Shown here piece by piece: positions 6,170 to 13,149 of a stretch of DNA of 22,792 bases. How positions within the stretch are numbered: position 1 is the first letter of the stretch; every line of letters begins with the position of its first letter. The stretch lies in the IMG/VR virus record IMGVR_UViG_3300042475_000501, positions 1-22,792 of that record. One strand, given 5' to 3'. Position numbers and translations under genes: made by a program. Below the pieces are notes generated by a model that saw only the letters and a list, made by a program, of their open reading frames with translations, had not been told where the DNA came from and did no database searches. This DNA is from a virus.

Positions 6170-6175
6170 ATTATA
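6170..6175 (-). promoter_or_regulatory. Candidate -10 box for the DNA-metabolism operon
   Basis: The minus strand has a perfect TATAAT embedded in an AT-rich run immediately after the late terminator. No good -35 hexamer sits 16-18 bases upstream. An alternative pairing is TTGCAC with TATCTT 17 bases on, also weak. A phage- or sigma-specific promoter is therefore possible. Confidence 0.35.
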
Positions 6176-6191
6176 AATCGTGCAAAACGAC

Positions 6192-6232
6192 AAAAAGCCC
6201 CCTGTCCTAGGGTGGTTACCTTAGGTAGGGGG
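6192..6232 (-). terminator. Candidate Rho-independent terminator of the late block
   Basis: On the minus strand CCCCCT (6232-6227) pairs with AGGGGG (6203-6198), followed at once by CTTTTT. The loop holds two smaller palindromes, ACCTAAGGT and CCTAGG, which can nest inside. It lies 44 bases after the stop of the holin gene, the last gene of the late block. Confidence 0.6.
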
Positions 6233-6275
6233 ACTTCGTGTCTTAAAACGGCCTTTAAAGGCTATTTAGGGGTAT

Positions 6276-6494
6276 TTATTTGGTACCCAAGCCATACTCT
6301 TTTTCGGTCTTATCTGCCCATTTAGCCAAAGGTCCTGCTATAGAGCCGATTAGGATTGCATACTCAGGAGTGAGGTCAGCAGCGAGTGCTAATCCCATAG
6401 TTACTGCTGATGCTAGAACAGCACGTAGATAAGACTTAAATGCAGCCTTACTTTTCTTGCTTTTCAATTTAGCAATTAGATCTTTCATATCCAT
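6276..6494 (-). CDS. Putative holin
   Basis: This 72-aa protein starts with a Lys-rich cytoplasmic segment (MDMKDLIAKLKSKKSKAAFK). Two hydrophobic stretches follow (YLRAVLASAVTMGLALAAD and EYAILIGSIAGPLAKWA) around a short TP turn, with a charged tail at the end. Size, charge layout and position directly behind the endolysin fit a class II-type phage holin. Holins form membrane holes that release the endolysin at a set time. The gene begins three bases after the endolysin stop. The family name is not certain, and the 67-aa protein at 7068-7271 is a second candidate. Confidence 0.65.
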   Translation of the reverse strand: MDMKDLIAKLKSKKSKAAFKSYLRAVLASAVTMGLALAADLTPEYAILIGSIAGPLAKWADKTEKEYGLGTK

Positions 6495-6497
6495 CCT

Positions 6498-6953
6498 TTA
6501 AGGGCGTGCAACGCCCATTACTAGGGAGTAGGCACGTTTCCTAAGATACACACCATCTCCATTTGACTGACTACCTTTACTGCCACTAGAGGTATTACCC
6601 TCATAGACCGTAAGGTATTTTTTTCCATCGTTACTGGCGCATATCCCAACATGGTCAGGCTGTGCATCACTATCGAACTGGAAGAATACTATATCACCAG
6701 GTTGAGCCTTGCCAACTGGGATTATCTTGCCTTTTTTGGTAAACCACTTAAGTCCCGCATCGCATGATGCAAATCCCTTACGGGTCTGTGCTGCCACCTT
6801 GGATACTATCCCTGCTTTATCAAACACCCAAGATACGAACATAGCACACCAAGGTTGGTTATTAGCACCATACCATTTGCCGTACATATTATTGTTGTTA
6901 CTGCCTACTTCTTTATATCCAAGTTGTGACTTGGCTATGTCTACTACCATCAT
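6498..6953 (-). CDS. Endolysin with CHAP / NlpC-P60-type cysteine peptidase domain
   Basis: The product is 151 aa from the ATG at 6953, which overlaps the stop of the Cys-rich gene as ATGA. The frame has another ATG at 6965, but the overlap supports 6953 or the adjacent 6950. The whole protein is one CHAP-like domain: PWCAMFVSWV places the catalytic cysteine at C36, AQPGDIVFFQF is the conserved turn, PDHVGIC gives H101, and VYEGNT gives E118/N120 as third residue. Such enzymes cut peptidoglycan peptides or the amide bond. No cell-wall-binding domain and no signal peptide are seen, so it needs a holin for export. It sits in the lysis cassette. Confidence 0.88.
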   Translation of the reverse strand: MMVVDIAKSQLGYKEVGSNNNNMYGKWYGANNQPWCAMFVSWVFDKAGIVSKVAAQTRKGFASCDAGLKWFTKKGKIIPVGKAQPGDIVFFQFDSDAQPDHVGICASNDGKKYLTVYEGNTSSGSKGSQSNGDGVYLRKRAYSLVMGVARP

Positions 6954-7081
6954 ATTGACCACCATCCATTGAATCCAGCATCAGGGTTATCTTGTAACCA
7001 CTTTTCTCTTAATTCATTTTGCTTAGGCCAGCATATATCATGTGGCTCACAGCCACAATTCTGACAGTTATTGTCTTCCAT
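6950..7081 (-). CDS. 43-aa cysteine-rich protein in the lysis cassette
   Basis: This short gene encodes 43 residues beginning MEDNNCQNCGCEPHDICWPK and ending with a Trp-rich tail (FNGWWSI). Four cysteines (CxxCxC plus DIC) and one histidine could bind zinc or form disulfides. It overlaps the 67-aa gene by 14 bases and ends in an ATGA overlap with the endolysin start. That positioning, filling the gap exactly, argues that it is translated. I do not recognise the family. A lysis regulator or a small virion protein are both possible. Confidence 0.6.
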   Translation of the reverse strand: MEDNNCQNCGCEPHDICWPKQNELREKWLQDNPDAGFNGWWSI

Positions 7082-7271
7082 TTTGAATCAAAATCTGGTA
7101 GAGGGTGTCTACCTTTTCCTCTAGTCGGTTAACCTGGTCCTTGATACTAGAGCCACCATTTTGCTTAAGTTCAGACAGATAGTATTTAACTAAGTGTCTC
7201 ACACCTAATGCTAAAGAACCAAATAATGTGGTTATGGCTACTGCAAATGCTGCCCAATCTTGCGCTGACAT
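7068..7271 (-). CDS. Small membrane protein with coiled coil (holin-like)
   Basis: This 67-aa protein has one predicted membrane segment (WAAFAVAITTLFGSLALGV, about residues 6-24). A short basic stretch and a C-terminal coiled-coil heptad region follow (IKDQVNRLEEKVDTLYQILI). The layout resembles small phage lysis proteins such as holin partners and XhlA-like proteins. It starts with a TAATG overlap on the stop of the 736-aa tail gene and precedes the endolysin, so it belongs to the lysis cassette. Confidence 0.65.
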   Translation of the reverse strand: MSAQDWAAFAVAITTLFGSLALGVRHLVKYYLSELKQNGGSSIKDQVNRLEEKVDTLYQILIQNGRQ

Positions 7272-9481
7272 TATAAGACCGTTCTAACTGTGATAGTTAA
7301 TAAACCGCCAAACCCATCATAGCGAGCACTAGGTGGTGTCTTACGTGTAAATGATACTTTCTCTACCAAGGCTTGAACCCTTTCTCCAGTTGTAAAGTCT
7401 TGAACATTAATAATATCTCCAGCGGCTTCTATATCTTCTAACTTTTGGATACGCTCCCAAGCACGGCCTTCATATCCAGCCAGTACATTGTATCTATCGG
7501 TTTCCACGTCATAACACCAAACAGGGAACTGAATCAACCGTTGGCGCTTAGTCGCTGGAAGAGATTTTGCCTGAAAGCCCTTGAAAGTTGGGCCAAGACT
7601 GGTATTGCTTGCGCTACGTGAGAGCGTAAATTTATAGGATATAAACTCCTGTGGTCCTTCTGGACTGTTTGTAGCAGCCTCAGGAGTACCAATAGAAGAG
7701 TTATATGTGATAACTGCATAGGTATTATTGTTTGAATCAACAGTTGCTATATCCATAGCACCATTAGCAAATATACCACGGCCACGAATGAACTTATAGT
7801 TCTTAGGTTCTAGTGTTCCATAACGAATAGCACCTGTAGTTAGGTAGCCACTAGATTTTTTAACACTAGGTAACTCTCTGTATACGTGTCCATTAGTAGA
7901 GTTATAGGTTGTACAAAATGCTAGATTATTACTAGTTCCAAAGAAAGCCACACCAGTAGTTTGGTGTTCTGTTGTTTGGGTATATTGTAGATCATTAGCA
8001 TAAGCAAATCTCAAGGATTCACCCTCTACAGAAGTACTTAAATCAATGCGGATAAGACCAGCATCTAATGAACCAATACCTGTAGCACACCATACAAAAC
8101 GATCACGAGCAGCGAAGTCATAGCAAGGCTGTGATGTTTCCACAATAAGTGGACCATAAGATACAGAACCATCTTGGTCATTTACAATGCCAACACGGAC
8201 ACCTTTATTGGTGCCGATCAGCATATATCCTAAGTAGTAGTAAATGTCATAAACAATTTCACCAGGAGGAAACTCAGCAGATACGATTGCTGAAGTCAAT
8301 GTTGGCATAGAGCCAGATGTGTTACTTAGGGTATACTTTTGAATAGTCGAATGTATAGCATTGTGTCCAGCGGTATAAATGGCAGGACCCGAAGCAGTAA
8401 TACCTGTATAAACATAAGTAGTTACAGGGTTTGTATAAAGAGCAGTGGGTAGAGCGGTTGCATTAGGCGCTACCTCAAAAATTTTATTATTAACTGACAT
8501 GACTATGCGATCTTTTACATACTCTAATAGAGCATCTGTTACGGTAGTTCCCGTAGCATAAAACATAGTAACGACATCAGATGTATCGCTAGAATTTCCC
8601 GTTAAAGGCTTCTTGTACATATGCAATTTTGATGCACCACCTTGCGGTGTATTGGTTACCCAATAGGCATATGTACCATCATCACAGATACCATATACAG
8701 GTTCTGCTGAACCAGAGTTGTAATCAATAAAATGTGTTAAACTGCTTGTAGCACTTCCTACTGGAGATACTGCTGCAGAAGTTACATTAGTTGCAGTTTT
8801 AGCGTAGGTAAATGTTGTAGTTGTAGGTACTGTAGTAATAGTATAAGTACCATTAAAGGTAGCATCTACACCAGTAATCACTACTTCCATACCTACTGAA
8901 AGACCATGAGCAGCAGAGGTAGTTAATGTAGCCACGTTTGAGGTTAAGGCTTTATTGCTGACAGAGGCTGTTATAGGTTGATAAACCTTATCTACATCAT
9001 ATCCATCATGAAGCAATACGGCATCTCTGTCGCTATATCTAATAGAACGAACATGCTGACTAGGCTTACCATTTGCTTGTAGGGCAGTAGTTACTTCATG
9101 GTTTTCATAAACATCATTTAATAAAGATACCTGTCCCTTTGTCCAAACATCTACACCTTGAGAGTCGGTAAATCTATAGTTAGTGGATTCTCCTGAAGTT
9201 GGATCATAAAACTTAATACCAGTACCACCATGAAATGATGATTGAGAACGAATCCACCAACCAGTTAGAGATTGCTCTCCTGGTTCTTTGGAGTTGTCAA
9301 ACTGATCTTTACGATAAGGCGCAGTTTCTCTTTGATACGGATTAACATCCGTAGGTGCCAAAATGAAAGGTTCTCCACCAATAGCAACGTCATAGTCTTC
9401 TGCGTTATTTATCCAAAAACCAGCAATACCGGGGTTACCAACATTGAGGGGTAACGATTCGGTTATATCACGACCAGCCAC
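7271..9481 (-). CDS. Large tail protein (nozzle/hub-like, propeller-type)
   Basis: This 736-aa protein opens with a conserved block, DQFDNSKEPGEQSLTGWW followed by RSQSSFHGGTGIKFYDP (residues about 58-95). I recall this block from actinophage minor tail proteins. Residues about 165-245 (from VSNKALTSNVATLTTSAAHG on) form an inserted beta-rich repeat-type domain. The centre has many short strand blocks with WV/YW motifs (YGICDDGTYAYWVT, DRFVWCATGIG) that fit a beta-propeller. The C-terminus ends in a strand (LLTITVRTVL) typical of such tail proteins. It may form the tail tip or nozzle. It is the last structural gene before lysis, ending in a TAATG overlap. Confidence 0.75.
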   Translation of the reverse strand: MAGRDITESLPLNVGNPGIAGFWINNAEDYDVAIGGEPFILAPTDVNPYQRETAPYRKDQFDNSKEPGEQSLTGWWIRSQSSFHGGTGIKFYDPTSGESTNYRFTDSQGVDVWTKGQVSLLNDVYENHEVTTALQANGKPSQHVRSIRYSDRDAVLLHDGYDVDKVYQPITASVSNKALTSNVATLTTSAAHGLSVGMEVVITGVDATFNGTYTITTVPTTTTFTYAKTATNVTSAAVSPVGSATSSLTHFIDYNSGSAEPVYGICDDGTYAYWVTNTPQGGASKLHMYKKPLTGNSSDTSDVVTMFYATGTTVTDALLEYVKDRIVMSVNNKIFEVAPNATALPTALYTNPVTTYVYTGITASGPAIYTAGHNAIHSTIQKYTLSNTSGSMPTLTSAIVSAEFPPGEIVYDIYYYLGYMLIGTNKGVRVGIVNDQDGSVSYGPLIVETSQPCYDFAARDRFVWCATGIGSLDAGLIRIDLSTSVEGESLRFAYANDLQYTQTTEHQTTGVAFFGTSNNLAFCTTYNSTNGHVYRELPSVKKSSGYLTTGAIRYGTLEPKNYKFIRGRGIFANGAMDIATVDSNNNTYAVITYNSSIGTPEAATNSPEGPQEFISYKFTLSRSASNTSLGPTFKGFQAKSLPATKRQRLIQFPVWCYDVETDRYNVLAGYEGRAWERIQKLEDIEAAGDIINVQDFTTGERVQALVEKVSFTRKTPPSARYDGFGGLLTITVRTVL

Positions 9482-9507
9482 AGTGCTCCTTTAAATAGTT
9501 ACGAGTA

Positions 9508-9732
9508 TTACAGTGCTGCGATTTCGTCAGCAGACAAACCTAGTGCTGCTAACTTTGCCTCTGCTGATGCTTTGGCTGCAGCCTTGGCTGTTGCTGCTGC
9601 TTCTTCTTCTGCCTTGCGAGTCGCATAGGCCGCTGCATCTGCTTCTCTTTGAGCAACTTCTGCATCGGTAAGTTCTACCTCAGTAGATATTCCTGTGGAA
9701 CAATCCACAATTACTTTAGTTGGGTTTGGCAT
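9508..9732 (-). CDS. Small Ala/Glu-rich helical phage protein
   Basis: This 74-aa protein has a short beta segment (KVIVDCSTGISTEVELTD), followed by a long helical Ala/Glu/Lys tract (about residues 25-62) and a conserved-looking end, LAALGLSADEIAAL. I recall small proteins of this design in the tail-fibre regions of many aquatic phages, with no assigned function. It lies between the three paralogous surface proteins and the large tail protein. A chaperone or coiled-coil connector role is possible. Confidence 0.65.
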   Translation of the reverse strand: MPNPTKVIVDCSTGISTEVELTDAEVAQREADAAAYATRKAEEEAAATAKAAAKASAEAKLAALGLSADEIAAL

Positions 9733-9748
9733 TGTTTCTCCTTAGTTG

Positions 9749-10258
9749 TTATGATTTTGATATTCCGTATAGGTAAGCGGTTGAGTATTGTAAAAATGTG
9801 CCGCTACTAGGCAAAAGTTTAACTGAAGTGATTGCAGCAGTATTACTCCACAGAGTTGCATAAAATGCTTGGTCGCCTCTAATAGCATTGTTTTCTGCAA
9901 CAGAATCACCACTTACAGATTTGTAGTTAGCACTTGCGTAATTAGTTATATAAATTGAAGCATTGCCAAAAGAACTGGCAGTCATACTAGCAGCAGGAAT
10001 AGTTCCTACTTGGTTGTTTGTATTATTTTGAGATACTGGTGTTCCTGAACCTACGCCAACAATATTTTTCCAACTAAAATTAGAAGAACTATTATTAAAT
10101 TGAATATAAATATCATCAGCATTTGCTGCAATACTTGAACGAAGTGAACATAAGATTTGCAAATCTGTATAAGTAGCAGGTATAGAAGTGAACTCTATGT
10201 TAGCCGCACCACCACTACCAACAGTTGAACTTGCAATTAAAGTATATGTATTAGCCAT
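9749..10258 (-). CDS. Tandem paralogous surface/fibre protein, copy 3
   Basis: This 169-aa beta-rich protein is the third of three neighbouring paralogues. Shared landmarks are the N-terminal YTLIASSTVGSGGAANIEFT..IPATYTDLQ block, a central NY-S/A-N..YK segment (YITNYASANYKSV), a W-x-N/D-x-x-A-I-x-S segment (LWSNTAAITSVKL) and the ending YLYGI. It is rich in Ser, Thr, Asn and Ala and lacks a signal peptide, as expected for virion proteins. It starts in a TAATG overlap with copy 2. Likely it is a receptor-binding or decorating module at the tail or fibre tip; this is inferred from composition and position. Confidence 0.7.
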   Translation of the reverse strand: MANTYTLIASSTVGSGGAANIEFTSIPATYTDLQILCSLRSSIAANADDIYIQFNNSSSNFSWKNIVGVGSGTPVSQNNTNNQVGTIPAASMTASSFGNASIYITNYASANYKSVSGDSVAENNAIRGDQAFYATLWSNTAAITSVKLLPSSGTFLQYSTAYLYGISKS

Positions 10259-10779
10259 TATGCCGCCGCTATTCCGTAGAGTGTGAAGGTTGAGCCTGTA
10301 TCTAAATTATTTGAACCAGTATTTTGTTTAACAGTAATTGAATTTATTGCACTTGCATCCCGCCAACATCCAACTATTGCTTCAGTTCCAGGGCCATTAC
10401 TTGTGGAACCGTTAGAGTACCGACTTAAAACAGTTTTGAAAGTTGTACTGTTTGAATAATTCATTATGTTTGTAATAACAGTTCCAAATGTATTAGAGGC
10501 AGTTGGAATACCCACATTGTAGGTAAGTGTAATGTGAGATTGACTAGTCGCTCTTGCTGAACCAGCAGTTGTACCATCTCCATATAAGTCGGTTAAACTA
10601 TAGCCAGAGGTACTTGAATTAAATTGTAATATTAATCCAAAACCTGCAGTAGTTATTTTCACATTAGATACTAAAACTAAATCAGTATAACTTCCCGAAA
10701 TACTAGAGAAGGTAACTGATGATGCTGCGCTACCTAAAGTAGTTGTTGCTATCGGTTTGTATGTTGTTCCTGCGGCCAT
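10258..10779 (-). CDS. Tandem paralogous surface/fibre protein, copy 2
   Basis: This 173-aa protein follows the same plan as its neighbours: YKPIATTTLGSAASSVTFSS plus SYTDL near the N-terminus, NYSNSTTFKTV in the middle, CWRDASAINSITV and a final FTLYGI. Inner loops (about residues 45-95 and 115-135) differ strongly from the other copies while the framework is kept. This fits a shared fold with varied binding surfaces. The stop overlaps the next start as TAATG. Confidence 0.7.
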   Translation of the reverse strand: MAAGTTYKPIATTTLGSAASSVTFSSISGSYTDLVLVSNVKITTAGFGLILQFNSSTSGYSLTDLYGDGTTAGSARATSQSHITLTYNVGIPTASNTFGTVITNIMNYSNSTTFKTVLSRYSNGSTSNGPGTEAIVGCWRDASAINSITVKQNTGSNNLDTGSTFTLYGIAAA

Positions 10780-10782
10780 TGT

Positions 10783-11391
10783 CTATGCTCCTTTAATTCC
10801 GTATAAAGAAAATTTACTATATTGTGCAAAAGAATAAGCAGGTACAGTAAGTGTGATTGTAGATATAGCATTAGTATTTAACCATAAATTAGATACCATA
10901 GATACAAATCCATTACCATTTCCATCATAACCATTGATACTACGAATAGTTTTATATTTATTTGTATTAGCATAGTCAATAAAATCAAAAATCATAACAC
11001 CAAAAACTGATGTTAAATCATTGCTAGGTGTTACATCTATAAGACCAGCATAACTACCAGTTGCAAGACCTCCAGCGCTGACAGTTGAGCCATCACCAGA
11101 TAGAACGTGACGTGTGTAGTTAGCGGTGCTAGTATCGCTGTTTACTTGACAGAATACACTTGCTGTGTTTTGACCAGTACGAGTGTTTTTTGCAGAAACA
11201 CGAAGTTGTAAATGCTTAAAAGTGTCAGGTATAGAACTGATTGTAATGGTTGCCTGACTACTACTTAATGTAGTTGTTGCAATAGATTCGTAATTGCCAA
11301 AGTCAACGGTAGGATTACCAGCCAAAAAACTAGAGTAATTAGTTCTAGGTGTGGCTAATCCGCCAGCACTAGACAGTTTATAGACACCCAT
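10783..11391 (-). CDS. Tandem paralogous surface/fibre protein, copy 1, with N-terminal extension
   Basis: This 202-aa protein has about 35 extra N-terminal residues (GVYKLSSAGGLATPRTNYSS, then FLAGNP) that the other two copies lack. I recall such GLxTPRTxYxSxLAGN leaders as a docking segment in aquatic phage tail proteins. The rest is the shared domain: YESIATTTLSSSQATITISS, IDYANTNKYKTI, LWLNTNAISTITL and FSLYGI. The extension may anchor this copy to the virion while the others assemble on it. It begins one base after the stop of the 100-aa gene. Confidence 0.7.
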   Translation of the reverse strand: MGVYKLSSAGGLATPRTNYSSFLAGNPTVDFGNYESIATTTLSSSQATITISSIPDTFKHLQLRVSAKNTRTGQNTASVFCQVNSDTSTANYTRHVLSGDGSTVSAGGLATGSYAGLIDVTPSNDLTSVFGVMIFDFIDYANTNKYKTIRSINGYDGNGNGFVSMVSNLWLNTNAISTITLTVPAYSFAQYSKFSLYGIKGA

Positions 11392-11392
11392 A

Positions 11393-11695
11393 TTAGGCTA
11401 TCTCCACTCCTGAGATGTGGAAGTTAACGGTAGTAGCAGATGCTAAACCTTTAATAGTCTGAGTAGCAGTTAGTGGTTGCTTTAATTGTATGATAGTTGA
11501 GTCATTGGCTCCAACGGTTACAGTCTTTGCTAGAACTATATCATTAAGTAATAGTTCGTAAGTAGCAGTTGATGCTGCTGTATTAGTAACAACAATATCA
11601 GTTACTACAGTTGTAGTTGCCGAAGGGGTTGTGTATAGTGTTGTGCTTGATGTTGATGCTGCGCCTCTAAAGAGGATTTTACTTGTTGTAGCCAT
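11393..11695 (-). CDS. Small beta-rich virion protein (100 aa)
   Basis: This 100-aa protein is almost entirely Thr/Ala/Val/Ser-rich beta sequence (TTVVTDIVVTNTAASTATYE, then LLLNDIVLAK). It resembles an Ig-like or jelly-roll strand set and has no Cys. It appears related in design to the 115-aa protein at 13149-13496: both have alternating hydrophobic strands, a short Asn-containing turn in the middle and a terminal strand. It is probably a fibre-associated or decoration protein. Confidence 0.6.
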   Translation of the reverse strand: MATTSKILFRGAASTSSTTLYTTPSATTTVVTDIVVTNTAASTATYELLLNDIVLAKTVTVGANDSTIIQLKQPLTATQTIKGLASATTVNFHISGVEIA

Positions 11696-11717
11696 TAGTT
11701 ACTACCTTTCGTTGTTG

Positions 11718-11852
11718 TTATTTAGAATCCATCACATCTTCAATAATGAGTGGGGTTAAATCTATAGCAGCAACTGCTGCTGATACTTCTGAATCTGTTG
11801 CTAATACTGTGGCTGAACCAGCCAAGTTTGCCAAATCTCTTGCTTTGCTCAT
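11718..11852 (-). CDS. 44-aa SKARDLA-type tail-fibre-associated protein
   Basis: The 44-residue product begins MSKARDLANLAGSATVLATD and continues with SEVSAAVAAI. I recall the S(K/R)(A/S)RDLA lead as a recurring segment in phage tail-fibre proteins, usually part of longer polypeptides. The ATG overlaps the stop of the upstream gene as ATGA (11852/11849), supporting real translation. A free-standing 44-aa version could be a remnant or a small trimerisation or docking piece. The ORF ends IEDVMDSK. Confidence 0.6.
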   Translation of the reverse strand: MSKARDLANLAGSATVLATDSEVSAAVAAIDLTPLIIEDVMDSK

Positions 11853-12196
11853 TGTACTTCCCTCCAAGATAGGTCATCCTCTGACCAGTAGTAGAACTTA
11901 CCTTCTGTTGTAGGCATAGGAGTAGGTGCTTGCCAACGGCAAGTAGCCTCATCTAAGACCCAAGAGTTAAAAGGTTTAGGTGCTATAAAAGCATCCCTTG
12001 TAGCATCATAGGTATAACCAATACCTGCATAGTTTTTACGTATGTTGCCATTGTAAGATGTTCTCTTACATACTTGACCTCTGAAGTTACCATACCAAGT
12101 TTCAGTATCTAATCCTTCAATAAGTTCAGTTTCATCTATACCTGTAATTACCTCAGTAACTACATTATTGTTATTTAAAAAAGCGTAATGTGCCAT
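11849..12196 (-). CDS. Conserved aquatic-phage fibre-region protein (MAHYAF family)
   Basis: Starting at the ATG at 12196 (TAATG overlap with the Gly-rich gene) the product is 115 aa; a TTG at 12205 would add three residues but lacks support. MAHYAFLNNNNVVTEVI, then NYAGIGYTYDATRDAFIAPK, then a Trp-rich end (WQAPTPMP, YYWSEDDLSWREV) form a pattern I remember from many marine and freshwater phages. There it sits beside fibre genes and lacks a known function. The order of blocks is intact, so it is full length. It is probably a virion or assembly protein linked to fibres. Confidence 0.75.
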   Translation of the reverse strand: MAHYAFLNNNNVVTEVITGIDETELIEGLDTETWYGNFRGQVCKRTSYNGNIRKNYAGIGYTYDATRDAFIAPKPFNSWVLDEATCRWQAPTPMPTTEGKFYYWSEDDLSWREVQ

Positions 12197-13149
12197 TATG
12201 CCCAACTCACGTTTCCTGTGCCTGCTGTTATTGTTGTTACTTTAAATCCACCTGAAGGCGAAGCAGTTGAACCTGTTAATCCAGCACCAATGGTAATTGT
12301 TCTTGTATCAGGGTATTTAAGGATTACAACTCCTGAGCCTCCTGCCCCACCTGCTCTGTCCACACCATCTGCTCTACCAGCACCACCGCCACCGCCTCTA
12401 TTAGCAGTTCCAGCAACTCCAGTAGTGGCGGACTTGCCACCCCCTCCAGAGCCTCCCAAACCATCTTCGGCATCACCTCCCCAGCCACCACCTCCACCGC
12501 CACCTGCATATGTAACTGATGAGCCAGTAATTGATGTTGCTACACCAGCGCCACCATTACCACCAATAACAGGTTGATTGTTTGGTCCACCTGAGCCCGA
12601 TGAATTGTTACCTACTGCTCCAGCACCACCACCACCACCAGCGCCTGCGTAACCTACAGTTCCACTTGATTTACCGCCAGCATAACCTTGACCACTTGTA
12701 CCTGTACCACCTGAGGAAGAAGTGGTACCACTAGCGCCACCACCTGAACCACCGTTACCGCCAACACCACCATCGCCATTCTTACCAAATCCACCACCAG
12801 TTGATGTAATTGAACTAAAAACGGAATTAACACCTTGTGAGCCTGCTGTGAGTGCAGGACCAGCAGCGCCACCAGCACCAACTGTAACTGTAACATTACT
12901 ATTTAATGCAACGCCTATTGCAGATTCTAATGAACCACCGCCACCAGTAGCAGTTACAGTGCAACGCATACCTCCAGCACCGCCACCGCCACCGCCTAGA
13001 TAGCCAATAGAACCACCACCTCCGCCACCGCCTGCAACAACTAAATAATCAACTGCGATAGTTCCTAATGGTCCACCACCAAACCAAGAGTTAATAGTGT
13101 TGGCATTGGCAACGCCAGTTAGTCTACTTCTTAAACCATATCTTGACAT
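12196..13149 (-). CDS. Glycine-rich tail adhesin
   Basis: This 317-aa protein has an N-terminal segment (SRYGLRSRLTGVANANTINS, then WFGGG), a strand leading into VDYLVVAGGGGGGG, and then more than 200 residues with many runs of 4-7 Gly. The last region is GGAGGSGVVILKYPDTRTI and a beta-rich end. Gly-run domains of this kind form polyglycine II sandwiches in T-even adhesin gp38-type proteins, where variable loops between Gly runs bind the receptor. Here it probably recognises the host surface. The antisense strand shows CCACCACC runs only because of Gly codons. Both junctions with neighbours are TAATG. Confidence 0.8.
   Translation of the reverse strand: MSRYGLRSRLTGVANANTINSWFGGGPLGTIAVDYLVVAGGGGGGGSIGYLGGGGGGAGGMRCTVTATGGGGSLESAIGVALNSNVTVTVGAGGAAGPALTAGSQGVNSVFSSITSTGGGFGKNGDGGVGGNGGSGGGASGTTSSSGGTGTSGQGYAGGKSSGTVGYAGAGGGGGAGAVGNNSSGSGGPNNQPVIGGNGGAGVATSITGSSVTYAGGGGGGGWGGDAEDGLGGSGGGGKSATTGVAGTANRGGGGGAGRADGVDRAGGAGGSGVVILKYPDTRTITIGAGLTGSTASPSGGFKVTTITAGTGNVSWA

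Larger units (their letters stand above)
5984..6275 (-). promoter_or_regulatory. Non-coding regulatory spacer between late and DNA-metabolism blocks
   Basis: About 290 bases carry no convincing gene. Read on the minus strand they hold, in order: a 12-bp palindrome (6251-6262), a terminator candidate (6192-6232), an AT-rich stretch with TATAAT (6170-6175), two hairpins (6135-6155 and 6096-6116), two G6 tracts (6054-6067), and four repeats of the GAACCCT type around an inverted repeat (5988-6040). This is the natural site for ending late transcription and starting the replication-gene operon. An origin of replication is also possible but is not shown by sequence alone. Confidence 0.6.

Noticed and set aside
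6077-6325. 82-aa plus-strand frame in the regulatory spacer
   Set aside because: Spans the terminator and hairpins, runs into the holin gene, has no recognisable domain and no RBS, and would be the only plus-strand gene.
11740-11952. 70-aa minus-strand frame across the MAHYAF and SKARDLA genes
   Set aside because: Out of frame with two better supported genes that are joined by ATGA; composition is random-looking.
12188-13003. Proline-rich plus-strand reading frames (12188-12577, 12722-13003)
   Set aside because: They are the antisense of glycine codons in the adhesin gene; CCACC runs read as Pro. All neighbours are minus-strand and no RBS is seen.
12300-13060. CCACCACC/GGTGGT runs as a microsatellite
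   Set aside because: Explained by Gly-rich coding in the minus-strand adhesin; runs are irregular and stay in one frame.
9749-13149. Diversity-generating retroelement at the fibre locus
   Set aside because: No reverse transcriptase motif (YxDD) and no template/variable repeat pair was found in the window.
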